In this document: in pieces, positions 32,726-43,290 of the stretch | How positions within the stretch are numbered: the stretch's first letter is position 1 | Layout of the letters: every line of letters starts with the position of its first letter | NCBI GenBank assembly: GCA_947172415.1 | Contig: OX359189.1 | Coordinates: 5,036,501-5,100,500 of the forward strand | Direction of reading: 5' to 3' | DNA length: 64,000 nt | From: Chondrosia reniformis | Taxonomy: Eukaryota > Porifera > Demospongiae > Chondrillida > Chondrillidae | Made by a program: the position numbers and the translations under genes | Notes under the pieces: generated by a model | What the model was told of the DNA's origin: nothing | Database searches by the model: none | The model's input: the letters and a program-made list of their open reading frames with translations, nothing else

Positions 32726-33030
32726 CTTGGATCTTTTTGAGCTCTTATTTGATGATACTATATTAGACAGGCTGGTAAGATGCACCAACAGGCATGCAGA
32801 ATTGAAGAAACATGAAAAAAGTACACTTACCGCCTCTTTAAAAGACATGACCTTACCAAAGAAGAGCTCACAAGATTCTTGGCAGTTCTTGTTCTATTGG
32901 GTATTATCCACATACAATCGTATCGTCAGGCTTGGAATTTAAACTGTGCTCAAGGAATGCCTGTATTAGCACAACTTATGAGCAGGCACAGATTTGAAGC
33001 TATTGCTTCATTTATCCACATTGTTTCCCA
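32715..33030 (+). pseudogene. piggyBac transposase N-terminal fragment
   Basis: Frames joined by two shifts read DLFELLFDDTILDRLVRCTN, RHAELKKHEK, then LTRFLAVLVLLGIIHIQSYR and CAQGMPVLAQLMSRHRFEAI. The (F)ELLFDDxxLxxLVxxTNxxA motif and the following LGIxxIxxY helix are the start of the piggyBac fold. It follows DUF6589 sequence without a gap, and ends before the catalytic core. Confidence 0.6.
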
Positions 33031-33049
33031 AGAAGAAGAGCTGGGTTGA

Positions 33050-34760
33050 CAAATCTGACCAGTACTTGCAGGTTACTAGCTATATTGATACTGCTGTGCC
33101 AGAGATTAGCATGTGCACCAGCACATCTGTAGCATGCCAGGTCAGTGAGTCAGACCTGCTGCCAAGAGTGAAGATAGTTAAAGATCAAGGTAAGAGCCTT
33201 TGCTTACTTGACTATTTGTTGAGGACATTCTTTCGACATCAACAGAAGTTTTTATTTCCTTCTGTGTTGAAACCGTGAAAGCAAGAGCAAATGGCACTTA
33301 TTGGTAAGGCAAGGAGAAGAAACACTCCACTCAATATTGGTGGCGATGGCAGATGCGATAGTCCTGGATATTCAGCCAAGTTTGGGTCATATAGTGTCAT
33401 GGATTTGGACCAGAAGAAAGTGATTGATGTACAACTTGTACAGGTATATAATATCTGTATGCACATGCACAAAAGCATAAATTTTTTGTGTCTTTGCCAT
33501 TTTACATAATTAATTTCCATTTATGTATGCAGAGCAATGAAGTGGGTGGTAGCTATCATATGGAGAAGGAGGGTCTTTCCCGAAGTGTTTTGTTTTTGCA
33601 AGAACAACAGTTGTCTATAGGAAACATAATAACAGATCGTCACAAAACTATTCAAAAGTGGATCAGAAATACTCTACCAGACATGACTCACCTCTATGAT
33701 GTCTGACATATAGCAAAAGGTCAGTTCATATATAAATATTTGTCAGATATGCATGAATATTCACTTTATGCATGCATGCCTAATACATTTATACATGTAT
33801 ATATATGCATAGGTTTGATGAAAAAAATACTTGCCCTATCTAAGAAAACAGTTGTGGTGATGTTGGAGTTTGGATGAGAAGCATTATAAACCACCTCTAC
33901 TGGTGTGCAAGCTCAACTCAAGATGGGAACAGTAACATTATGGAGGCAAAATGGTTGTCTGTCATGAATCACATAAGAAATAAGCATACTGGCCACCACC
34001 ACTTGTTTCCAAAATGCCTTCATGGCAGGTATGACACAGTCCAGGATGAAAGAGTGCAGTGGATGACTGCAGGTATATACCTATATACTATATTGAATTA
34101 AATAATATTTTTTTTGTTCATCCAAATGCAGGAACCCAATCTTATGAAGTCATGTATGATATCATGTCAAGCAAACAGCTCATTAGTGATATCAGGAAGA
34201 TGTCCACACAGCACCAGACCAGTGGTTTGGAGTCATACCACAGTGTTGTAAATCACTTTGCTCCAAAGTAACTGGCTTTTACATTTGCTGGAATGCAGTG
34301 CAGGTATGCAGTTGTCTATATGCTCTCCTTTCTTTCAATATATGCATCCGTAACATAATAATAGGTAATTTCTGGTTGCTTTAATATTACAATGAGAATG
34401 CAAACAGACCTCAGGCAGTAACATCAGCTGGAGAGAAACAGTACAAACTTAGCTTCCTTAAATACAAACTAGGAGGCTATAGCATTAAGGAGCTCCCCGT
34501 TTCTGCATCTTACAGTAAGCTGTGATACATGGTTATATACATGCCACTCATACTGGAGATTAATTATAATATTGTTCTCTGTTTGATATGTATAGATTAT
34601 ATCCTTACCCTTTTGGAAGACATTTACACAACTGTAAATTCTCAGCAGGAGGCCCAGCCAACTTCCAGCAATCATCCATTGCCACTTTGCAGCAGCTATG
34701 AGCGACCATCCAAAGCTGAAGCAATAGCAGAACATCGTACTCGCTTCAGCCAGTAGTAAC
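33050..34760 (+). pseudogene. DDE transposase with GDGRCDSPG motif, multi-exon
   Basis: Exon pieces with canonical short introns (33445-33531, about 33720-33811, about 34071-34131, about 34303-34364). The catalytic region reads IGGDGRCDSPGYSAKFGSYS, then MEKEGLSRSVLFLQEQQLSI, IITDRHKTIQKWIRNT, NHLYWCASSTQDGNSNIMEA, and SGLESYHSVVNHFAPK, giving D (GDGRCD), D (TDRH) and E (LESYHS). This matches a transposase family common in fish, cnidarians and sponges. A downstream piece (NENANRPQAVTSAGE) continues the C-terminus. Stops at about 33296 and 33877 and a frameshift near 33875 show decay, though the catalytic acids are all present. Confidence 0.6.
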
Positions 34761-34909
34761 TTAATTCAGAATCGAATTCCTGTTAATTTGTAATTACAGA
34801 TATACATCAATCGGTAAGTGCATGAATCATGATAGTAATCTCGACTTTTATTTGCTTCAATGCAGGGATTGCAATTTAATTTGTTATTAATTACAATGAA
34901 TATTTGTGT

Positions 34910-35783
34910 TCAAATCCTCCGCTTAAATCCAACATACTCCCCAGATGGAAGGGTGTCTCTGATCTTTTTTATAGCACATACAGGTAGGACAACACGTACT
35001 TCACGACCCAGATACCCCCAACACCATCTAGCCAGCTGTCTATAAGCCATGTACCGTAATGTCCTACATGGTTGCATAATATATATGGGGTATACATGCA
35101 GAGAGAGACAGCAAAAATAATTTTAATAGGATAATCCAACAAACTTGTGAGGGGGTCCATCAGTACTTTCACTGCCATACTGTTGTTGGGTTTGGTAGGC
35201 AGCTGTCTGTAGTACCCACCTGTTTAGGCATACAGACTCAAACCCCTCATGTACTGTAATGCACAATGGTACTGCCCCATCAACTGCCACCTCATTAATT
35301 GTCTCTATAACTTCATATATTTCCTGGCAACACAAGCTTTCTCTTACAGTTGGCATGGTTTGGCAATTTCCACAAGTGCAACTAGATAAATTTAGCATCT
35401 TCAAAATATTAACAATGCAGAGGCTCATTGCTACGTAATATTAGTGATTTTCGAGCCATAATGTAGCAGGAAATAATAATCATACTGTAGAGGCGATTTT
35501 CCAGCTTAAATCCATCATAAATCGTTATATATACGAATAATAAATACCATTGAGTAATATTTAGTCTCCATGTAGGCTCCTCTTCGCTCTCTGGTGAGCT
35601 ATCAACTGACGTTTCGGCACTAATTCGTGTCAGCGGCTCGAACTGACAGGGTTCGATTCCCATCCTTTCCATGGTACTTTCCGGTTCTTCTTCTTCTTCG
35701 ATGTACCCGTCAAGATCGTCGCTGTCTTCTGAATCAGTCGAATATTCATCTCTATTCAAAACAACACTCGACTCACGGCTCAT
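34910..35783 (-). CDS. P2X7-type intracellular domain protein, three exons, intact
   Basis: Exons on the minus strand: 35783-35535, 35398-35145 and 35063-34910, with introns of 136 and 81 bp that begin GT and end AG. Joined they give 657 nt, 218 residues and a stop, with no frame break. Exon 1 encodes an acidic, Ser-rich N-terminus (STDSEDSDDLDGYIEEEEEP). Exon 2 has the Cys-rich core CTCGNCQTMPTVRESLCCQE and CITVHEGFESVCLNRWVL. Exon 3 has RYMAYRQLARWCWGYLGRE and VRVVLPVCAIKKIRDTLPSG. This is the zinc-binding, GTP-binding C-terminal 'ballast' fold of vertebrate P2X7, found without a channel in large families in sponges and cnidarians. No membrane segment is visible, so it is presumably cytosolic. 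The acceptor of intron 1 is my best choice; others upstream add stops. Function unknown. Confidence 0.75.
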
Positions 35784-35828
35784 TTTCTATACAAATTACT
35801 GTACTGAAGGAAATGTCCGTTCCCGTTG

Positions 35829-35836
35829 TGACGTCA
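35829..35836. promoter_or_regulatory. CRE-like site upstream of the P2X7-type gene
   Basis: A perfect TGACGTCA palindrome, the binding site of CREB/ATF factors, lies about 46 bp upstream of the ATG at 35783. CRE sites in this position are typical of core promoters. The same octamer occurs in R1 copies, so it may be repeat-derived. Binding is inferred. Confidence 0.35.
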
Positions 35837-35849
35837 CTAAATTGCCATT

Positions 35850-37240
35850 TTAGGCGTTTTAATCGAAAAATGGTTGTCTTAGGCAACTTCTTCGCCTTCT
35901 ATCTCTAAAGAGACGGCGAATTTTTCAAAAACTATTATAGAGTAAGTTATAACTAATGATATACCAACGATTTAGGGCAAAAAAATTTCATGTCATAGGA
36001 CCTTTAAATTTCTACATATATGATAACATATATTTGATACATTTACTTTGATAAAATCTCCAATAAGGAAGTAATCTAAATTTGGCTCTGTAACATTTAG
36101 AGATAATACCCTTGTAAAGGTTTTCACCAAAATTTATAATTAATGCAAAGCTGCTAATCAAAAATTCTAAATTAATGAGAAATTTAAAATGCGGCCATTT
36201 TCTAGGGATTTCGCAAGTTGTGTTACCATGGCGACACAAAGAGCTAACATGTTAATCACTATTTGTTCAGTAATCACTCCAACAAATTTTGTAATTTTTG
36301 CTCTTTCGAAATTTGAATATTATCAAAATGTACATTAAAATATTTTGGGGCAAGTTATGGTGGCACACACTATACTCCTCCATCATGCAGTGTTGTTGGG
36401 CCAATACTTTAACTTCCTCAAGTTCCAATCTACAGTTTCTAGACCATCCTGGAATGTTATTTAACCACTTCATCTTCCTACAGAATCCTTTCGTATTATT
36501 CATGGCAGCAAGCCTTTTCCAAATAGTCCTAGAGAATGCTGCATTAATTTTGGTCAGAAAACCGAAAGAAGATGACCTGATTGCCCTAACCAACCATATC
36601 TTTGTCTGACATTAAGTAAGGATTGTCATACATTATTTCATTCCTCCATATCTGAAAACACAAGATACCAAATCCTTTGCAAAAAAATCTCATCAACCAC
36701 TGTCCCAAACAAGCAGTGGTAGACCAAAGGGAAGCAAAAAGAAAAGATGGAACAAAGGTTTTCAACCTCAGCAACCCTGAAATTATGCTCATACAGTCAA
36801 ACTCGCAATTCACATTCTTTTGACACAGGCACCCAATTCCCGATATACAATATTTCGCTTGTGATGTCACAAATAAAATGGCTGATTTACCCATAGCTGT
36901 TTGAATAATTGAGAGTTCGGATAATCAAGGCACGGATAACCAAGGAAGTACTGTATCAGAAAAACTTGCTTAACTAAGTCTTTTATTATTTTTTGAATCT
37001 CACAAAATACTGGGGACTCATTCTTTATGGTTGTAACTACTATTTTGGCTTCCAGGGCTCATCAGCTAGGATGGGGATTACCCATGTTAATCGGGGCAAT
37101 CTTTGTAAAAGTGGGGGCTTTTAGAAAAGCCATTATTGATGATTGAGGAGAAATAATAGATTGAAATTAACTAAAACCATACTTGGGAGTTACTACAAGT
37201 TTGTCAGAGAGTCAGTGTGTGGTTATGCAATGGGGATCAA
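35850..37240. other. No gene recognised; possible pogo-like end
   Basis: Overlapping frames of about 105 codons (36267-36609, both strands) show no recognisable family. At 36930-36956 the sequence gataaccaaggaagtactgt resembles a pogo-type terminal repeat, and TACAGT at about 36792 could be its partner, but the two ends match only over six bases. Confidence 0.3.
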
Positions 37241-37249
37241 CAAGTGATG

Positions 37250-37540
37250 TTAAAGGAATACAAAAAGGGTTAGTACTAGAAGTCTTCTAGTATGAAAACA
37301 ATGAAAATGATTAATAATTAAAGAATCAATATTACCAATAAATTGACTCAGCATCATCTTCAGCTCTAAGAGAATTGCTCCTTCTAAGACATCATGCATA
37401 ATATCTGGTGGAAGTCCAATAATTATATGGCAGTACGCTAAGATATTCAATATGGAATCCCTAGATACACCATATGTGGTGGCAATGTGATGTCTTAAAC
37501 GTTTCCCAAAGCCAGGGCACTGCAGTATTCAGAGTGATTT
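37250..37540 (-). pseudogene. Transposon-protein fragment with PPDIMHDVLEG motif
   Basis: Minus strand: CPGFGKRLRHHIATTYGVSR, then NILAYCHIIIGLPPDIMHDV, LEGAILLELKMMLSQFI. The motif PPDxMHDxLEGxxxxELK occurs in a widespread set of transposon-encoded proteins of cnidarians, sponges and fish. Only this segment survives; class of the parent element is not certain. Confidence 0.5.
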
Positions 37541-37541
37541 G

Positions 37542-38640
37542 TTACAGTTTTCTTGCAACTCCTCTGTACTTAACTACAATGAACAATAATATTAAAGTAA
37601 ATAAATAGAAATGTCCTGTCCTATCCTGTTGAAACACTGCCATTACACGGCCACGCTTGCCCCTTTGGGCAGCAAGTCTCCAGATAGGTTCTCTAGTGGC
37701 ATTAGACTTCGGGACACATCTGTGGACTGCTAACCCCCCTCTTCTCCTAAACCACCTATGACATCTGAACACTGCGCTGAACCACGCTACTCGCACACTG
37801 GCCTCTGTCTCTCCTCCAAACACTTGTGCCTCTTCTTGTCACTCTCCCTCCTAAAGCTTCTGGAGCATTTTACAAACTACATCGCTTGCCCCTGTAGATG
37901 CTCGTGCCTGTGATGTCCTTGTCTCCCTACACTTCTCCAACCCCACGTGGTACAAGGCTCTCCATCCTGCCCTTGACCCTTCTGCCTCCTCATACCATTT
38001 ATGCTCTCCTACTTCCACATCTTCGAGGTCCTTCCTCACCACATCCCTCCATCTTATCCGTGGCCCGAATTTGGGTTGGGGTTGTGGCAGCCAGCTGAAC
38101 AGCATCATCATTGGCAGCCTGTGGTCAGGCATTCTCGCTAGGTGGCCAAGCCACTCTAACCTCCTTTACAGCACCCTTCCCCGACAGTGTTCTCATCTCC
38201 CCATCTCCTCCTCACCTCTGCCATGGTAATGCGCTCTGACCACTGCTTCCAGTTGGAGATGCCCAAGATGGTTCTGATGCACCTATGGTGGAATGAGTTC
38301 AGGCGTTTCTCATGCCGCCTGAGTGGGATCCAGCTTTCTGCCCCATACAAGAGAACTGAAAGGGCACACGCATTGTACACTCTCGTTTTGGTGACCAGCT
38401 TAAGACACTTTTCTAGGAATACAGCTTTAGATACTTTTCTAGGAATATAGCTTTTCTGAGTGCACCAAAAACCTTTAATGCCCGTGCCACTCTTCTGTTC
38501 ACAGCTGCATCCATCCTCCCGGAACATTCAAGTAAAGATCCCAGATATGGGAACTCTTTCACTGCATCCACCTCCCCTCCCTACAGTGCTATGGGGGCCA
38601 GGTCCTCCTCATTCATATACCTAAAATGTGCTCTAGATGT
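37542..38640 (-). pseudogene. LINE retrotransposon, RT C-terminus and zinc finger
   Basis: Read on the minus strand in order: EVDAVKEFPYLGSLLECSGR, FLEKCLKLVTKTRVYNACAL, SVLLYGAESWIPLRRHEKRL, FHHRCIRTILGISNWKQW, then MPDHRLPMMMLFSWLPQPQP, RIRWRDVVRKDLEDVEVGEH, and at the end CHRWFRRRGGLAVHRC, a C2H2-like finger. This is the C-terminal part of a reverse transcriptase of the non-LTR type frequent in aquatic invertebrates. Frameshifts lie near 38430, 38150 and 37850. The polymerase active site would lie beyond 38640 and is missing. Confidence 0.75.
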
Positions 38641-39390
38641 ATATGTACCTCTTCTAATATCTTTACACTATACACAAAAGGTTCCAAAATGGTGTCTATG
38701 CTATACTTCCTGATGAAGGTATGCTTTACAGAAGAATGGTCTGTAAACCTGACCTAAACTCTGGGTGGATGTTTGTCAGGGTGTAATAAAACAAGCCTAT
38801 ATAGATGCATGTACAAATAACAGGAGAAGTATATTAGGTAAGAATTATGATATACATGTATGAAATGAGCCCACAAGTACCTAATTTATGGATCTTGCCC
38901 TTTGAACCTAGTGGATTGCAGACTTCCACATCATCATAATACAATTCTATTTGAATTGAATCTTGAAGACAGTTGGTGGAAATAGTCCACCATCACACAA
39001 ATCATGCCACTTTTCATCTGAAGACAGGTGATCATTTAGGACCTTTCACAAAATGTTTTTGAAGACACTGTATGCACTCATATATACACTTATACAAGTG
39101 TCCATACCTTCTGAGCCACTTTTTTATTATTTAGCAAGGCTTGCAATGAGTTTACATCATAGCTAGAGTCCAAGACTTTCCTTAACAAAGATTTACCATT
39201 CTTGTAAAATGTGTTGTAGGTATAGCCTAAACGTCGTTCATTTGGTTCCTAAGTACATACGTAATAGATATACACCGAAGCACCGTGGCATATGTGTTGT
39301 ATATGCTGTCCAGGTTTAATACGCACTTTGTGCGAGTCTTGAAGCCTATCCAGCGTTTATATTTGGCGGGAGTCTTTTGAAAAATTAAGT
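38641..39390. other. No gene recognised
   Basis: Noncoding. A small hairpin at about 38970-38990 (tggtggaaatagtccacca) is the only structure noted. Confidence 0.5.
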
Positions 39391-39479
39391 GATGTTGAGA
39401 AAGACCATTGCCTTTAGCTGCTTTGGTATGTGTGTTGGCAACTTTGTTGACTGCTGCTGCCCTGATGTGGATAACTGTG

Positions 39480-40080
39480 TGAGATGTCAGAAATACTGTG
39501 CCAGCGTACCCAAGCGAAAGTGCCACAGGCTCGACAGATCACAATCGAAAGGAAGGAATCGTGCAGCATTGCCAAGAAAGAAAACAATATTCACTTTCAG
39601 TTCTTAAGAGCCGAAGAATTGGAAACACTGGGAGAGGGCTACAGGGTCACGATATGAAGATACAGGATCACAGAGAAGAAATGTTGGATCAGGTCGCCAT
39701 TCAATCATTGATAAAAAACATTAAAGGTGACAATGACGATTTGATGGAAGGGGACGATGAAACAACGGCCTCCCAAATTCACAAAAATTTACAGAAAAGA
39801 GACATCAATCTATCTCACAGCTCTATCCTTCGATATAGGAAGATTCTAGGTTGGGAAACTGCTTATTGCCAAATGATTTGTGACGCGAATAAGGAGAAAC
39901 GACGTGAAGGGGCCTGAGAGAACAAGGATGAAACTTTTAATGACTAAATATGGACAGACGAGTCTACTGTGCAACTGGAAACACAACACCACTTCAGTTA
40001 CGGCAAAAGATCCCAGAAGCCACGATATAAACCTGGGTAAGCAGCCACAAAGATCGTCAATCGATTATGTACTCTTGCCA
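39480..40080 (+). pseudogene. Tc1-like transposase, N-terminal half
   Basis: The 39498-39917 frame has DDETTASQIHKNLQKRDINL, SHSSILRYRKILGWETAYCQ and DANKEKR, the second helix-turn-helix and linker of a Tc1 transposase. In another frame IWTDESTVQLETQHHFSYGK and RSQKPRYKPG give the first catalytic Asp (WTDES). Sequence then diverges near 40040; the second Asp and third acid are absent. A stop after REGA and at least one frameshift show decay. Confidence 0.7.
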
Positions 40081-40143
40081 TAACATAATTGAAGCGATAA
40101 TCGACAAATTGCTATTATCTTTAGAAAGGGTCATCCTTCAAGT

Positions 40144-40222
40144 TTAGAGTGTCTAAAGACGCCGCATGTGGAACATGTCTACGAATTTCCGATTTTCATA
40201 AATCGTCATATTAGCTCCTGCA
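40144..40222 (+). repeat. Inverted duplicate of a piggyBac segment
   Basis: About 65 bp (gcatgtggaacatgtctacg through gtcatattagc) are the inverse complement of 40612-40680 inside the minus-strand piggyBac, with about 90 percent identity by eye. Confidence 0.7.
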
Positions 40223-40249
40223 GAGGTATAGAAATAGCTACAGAGGTCA

Positions 40250-40490
40250 TATAGTATAGTGGAGGAAGGCCAACGACGGAGGAAGGCCTATAAAGGCCTA
40301 CGTGACCGAAACGTTCTATTTTTCTTTTGATTATACTATGCTAATAATCAAAAGAAGAATAGAATGTTTCGGTCACGTAAGCCTTAATTCCTCAACTATT
40401 ATTAATGTAGTATAATCAAAGAAAAATAGAACGTTTCGGTCACGTAGGCCTTTATTGGCCTTCCTCCGCTAAACTATATGAATTGCTCAT
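40250..40490. mobile_element. Palindromic element with three copies of one motif
   Basis: Left part (tatagtggaggaaggccaac ... gaccgaaacgttctattttt) and right part (aaaaatagaacgtttcggtc ... ggccttcctccgctaaacta) are inverse copies over about 80 bp. A third, inverted copy of the gaccgaaacattctatt motif lies in the centre (40340-40382). It lies between two inverted pieces of piggyBac sequence. Confidence 0.65.
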
Positions 40491-40577
40491 AAGTTTATAC
40501 AATTGATAATTTAACATGGATAACGACTAGTGATGACTCGAGACATTTCAGTGCTGGTGCTCCGCTTCACGAGCAGG

Positions 40578-41443
40578 TCACATGCTAGAGACACTTCCGC
40601 CTGGAATGTGACACGTCTGTAGGCGCCAATATGACAATTTACAAAAATCAGAAATTCGCAGACATGTTCCACATGCGATGGTTGTAAAGCTGTCGTTCAG
40701 ATATAAAGTGCTACATAGAACTTGGAAACGCTTAAAAGGCATACCAGCCGTGATCCCTGGAACACCCAAAAGGGGATCTGTGGACCAATAGTCCCTCAAT
40801 TCTGGCAAGTGATGGATCCCCATTGCAATTTGTATGCCAAGAAAATGTGCTATTTCATTTTCTAAGGTGTTGTGCCATTTATAGCTCTCTGCAGGTGGTT
40901 TCTGAGAAGCATACAGATTAGTCTGTGTGGTTACTTCTTCAATGGTGCTCTTTCCAAAAATGAGAAGAAAGTAATCCAGTGCTGTTGCCGCTTGTGCTGA
41001 CAATCTTATTGCAGGACCAACTGACTTTTGAACTGAGATGTTGATGTACCGGCATTGTTAGATTCCCCACTGAGTGAAGAATCATGAGAAGGAGATCTAG
41101 ACTGTCTAATTGGGGTCGATGTTTGTGGCATTCCAGTCACTGACTGATCTTCTTGAGAAATTGAATCCATCTGTTGATGTTCAGTGATTTCATCATCAGA
41201 AAATTCACAGTTCTCATCTATATTGTACTGTGTATCTTCCAAGGCATCCCTTCTTAGTGAAAATCTTTGGCTCATGGTATCATCATCATTGTCATAGTCA
41301 CTCTGATCAGAATTTTCCCAGTCGTAATCCATTTGCCTAACTACACCACTCACATTCAGCTGAGCTGCCATAGTTTCTATATATGGTATGAATTTGTGTT
41401 TGTTTGTAAACTCTGACAAATTAATCATAACAGTGTGATACAA
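40578..41443 (-). pseudogene. piggyBac transposase, N-terminal and first core part
   Basis: The frame at 41443-41006 encodes MAAQLNVSGVVRQMDYDWEN and an acidic/Ser-rich N-terminus (DQSDYDNDDD, DENCEFSDDEITEHQQ). It is followed, after a break at about 41004, by AATALDYFLLIFGKSTIEEV, TTQTNLYASQKPP, EIAHFLGIQIAMGIHHLPEL, DYWSTDPLLGVPGIT and RFQVLCSTLYLNDS, the piggyBac core start. The homology ends at about 40690, before the catalytic Asp triad, and is replaced by unrelated codons. The two frames differ, so at least one stop/shift separates them. Confidence 0.75.
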
Positions 41444-41446
41444 ATT

Positions 41447-41734
41447 TCAAATGATAATTGAACTAACCAAGCATGGACCAGCAATGAATTGTGTTGCTAA
41501 ACAGTGACTGTATAGATCGAAGTTGAAGTTTTCTTTTAACAATTTTAGTCGGCCCAGTAAGCGATTTATATATACAAGGGCATTGCGTGATTCGTGGCTT
41601 AAAACGTCTTTCATAACGGCATCAGAAGGACAAAGGTACAGAGACTGGTATGCGCCGTCTTTCAGTAGTCGCTCTGAAGCGCCGGCCTCTATTCGTACGT
41701 TTTTACAATGTCCTTGATTACGGTAAAATAACAA
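41447..41734 (-). other. Open frame of 95 codons, unknown
   Basis: Directly upstream of the piggyBac leader on the minus strand. GHCKNVRIEAGASERLLKDG and SLYLCPSDAVMKDVLSHESR look protein-like but match nothing I recognise. It could be an older host exon or a leader frame. Confidence 0.25.
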
Positions 41735-41950
41735 TCAGAAATGGTTATAAAAACATCGTAAAGCTATTAATCGTTACCTATTTTATCTTCGAACTTGTTT
41801 TAATTCAATAACTATTCGTTGAAATTGTATTCTTCCTTCTAAGTTAGATTTTTCAGGTTTAAAAAACTTTGAGCCACTCTTGTGGCTCAAGAATCTTAAC
41901 GGCATAGCGAAAGGGAAGAATGGGAATTGCAAAGGTTTAAAATAAAAATC

Positions 41951-42121
41951 GACTTCCTAGCTTATGCTCAATAAAAAGTACAGAAACTAGAGAACAATAA
42001 AAAGTTTCTACAAAAAATAGTTAAGATGTAGAAATTGTGCAAATAGTACAGAAAAAAGGAAGGGATGTGACATATTGAAGTTTTATATTGCCATGCATAA
42101 ACTATACAAGCAAGGATGTTG
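41951..42121 (-). repeat. Repeat family R1, copy 4 (partial)
   Basis: Inverse complement matches the first about 170 bp of R1 (gttctctagtttctgtactt, agcataagctagga, cttgcttgta). It supports the 5' boundary of R1 near the cttgcttgtag motif. Confidence 0.75.
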
Positions 42122-42381
42122 CACCATATCCTTACATATGGCAGCATATTGCATGTTGTGCCTCCCACTAGAAACTGGTGTCTACTTCCCATGTACAATG
42201 GTATACAGGTACACTTGGTCCTCCCATTCTTATAGCTATGTAGTTGTTGTTATTACTAAGATTACCCCTTCAGCCCAAGGCTGATATAAATGGGGGAACC
42301 TGACATGAAATACATAAAGCGAAAACAAAAACAAGGACACACATATACATGAGATAATGCACAGGTTCTAAAATGTTATTA

Positions 42382-43177
42382 GGGGCTGCCGCAGGCAGCC
42401 CTTATATTGTTTTCATTTGCCGATTACGTTGTACGGCTTCATGTTACGGAAAGATATATATATATATATATATATATATATCTATATATATAATACGGGT
42501 TCATACGCAACTATTATAACACTTATTTTATACGTCGATATATGTATAATACGAGTTCATACGTAACTATTGTTACACTTAATTTATACGTCAATATATC
42601 GTTTTTGCAAATGGCGGCCTTCATGAAGCTGAAGCCTTTCTATCATGTTCAGGTCATTTAAGCGTCCAGAATCGTTTGGATTACCACTAGGTAGCCATAT
42701 TGTAGCCCAACGAAGTGGCCAAGTACTTTCAGTTTGAAGCGCAAAGAACAAGTATTTCGAGTTTAAAAACTCGTGGGGCTGCCGCCCCCCGAATCAACTC
42801 GAACTACTTGGCCGTATCGTTGGCATTTAATATATATATTCGTAATACTAACGATTGAAGACGCTTAAGTGTCCTGAACACTATAAATAGCGACAGAAAA
42901 GCTTCGTTAACTAAAGCTTCCTGAACGCCGCCATTTGCAAAACGATGTATTGATGTATAAATTAAGTATTATAAAGTATTATAATAGTTGCGTATATATG
43001 AACCTGTATTAAATATATATCGACGTATAAATAAAGTGTTATAATAGTTGCGTATGAACCCGTATTATATATATAGATATATATATATATATCTATATAT
43101 ATATCTTTCCGTAACATGAAGCCGTACAACGTAATCGGCAAATGAAAACAATATAAGGGGCTGCCTGCGGCAGCCCC
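42382..43177. mobile_element. Foldback element with about 310-bp inverted arms
   Basis: A 796-bp element flanked by TA on each side (42380-42381, 43178-43179) starts GGGGCTGCCGCAGGCAGCCC and ends with GGGCTGCCTGCGGCAGCCCC. Arms 42382-42690 and 42845-43177 remain inverse complements over cggcttcatgttacggaaag, an alternating TA tract, tattataacacttattttat-like and gcaaatggcggc segments. The centre holds a separate 62-bp palindrome. There is no coding capacity. TA target and long arms fit a nonautonomous Tc1/mariner-like foldback. Confidence 0.8.
42749..42810 (+). repeat. 62-bp mini-palindrome element, copy 1
   Basis: It begins caagtatttcgagtttaaaa and ends aactcgaactacttg. An inverted copy of the same length lies at 60962-61023. 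The ends (CAAGTAGTTCGAG) are inverted repeats, and the middle contains ctcgtggggctgccgcc. Confidence 0.75.
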
Positions 43178-43184
43178 TAAAAAG

Positions 43185-43290
43185 ACAAGTAAGGTTGGTC
43201 AATATCTATGAATCCTCTTTTAATTTAAGTAAAAACGGTAATACTGCGTATGTCTAGGCCAATGTCAGTCTAGACGTTCTAATGACAGAG
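43185..43290 (+). repeat. Spacer block, duplicated at 45208-45318
   Basis: ggtcaatatctatgaatcct through tcagtctagacgttctaat recurs 2 kb downstream in the same order and orientation, each time just before a 45-bp satellite array. Confidence 0.8.

Noticed and set aside
36786-36956. A pogo MITE with TACAGT ... ACTGTA ends
   Set aside because: The two ends agree over six bases only; listed as a possibility, not called.
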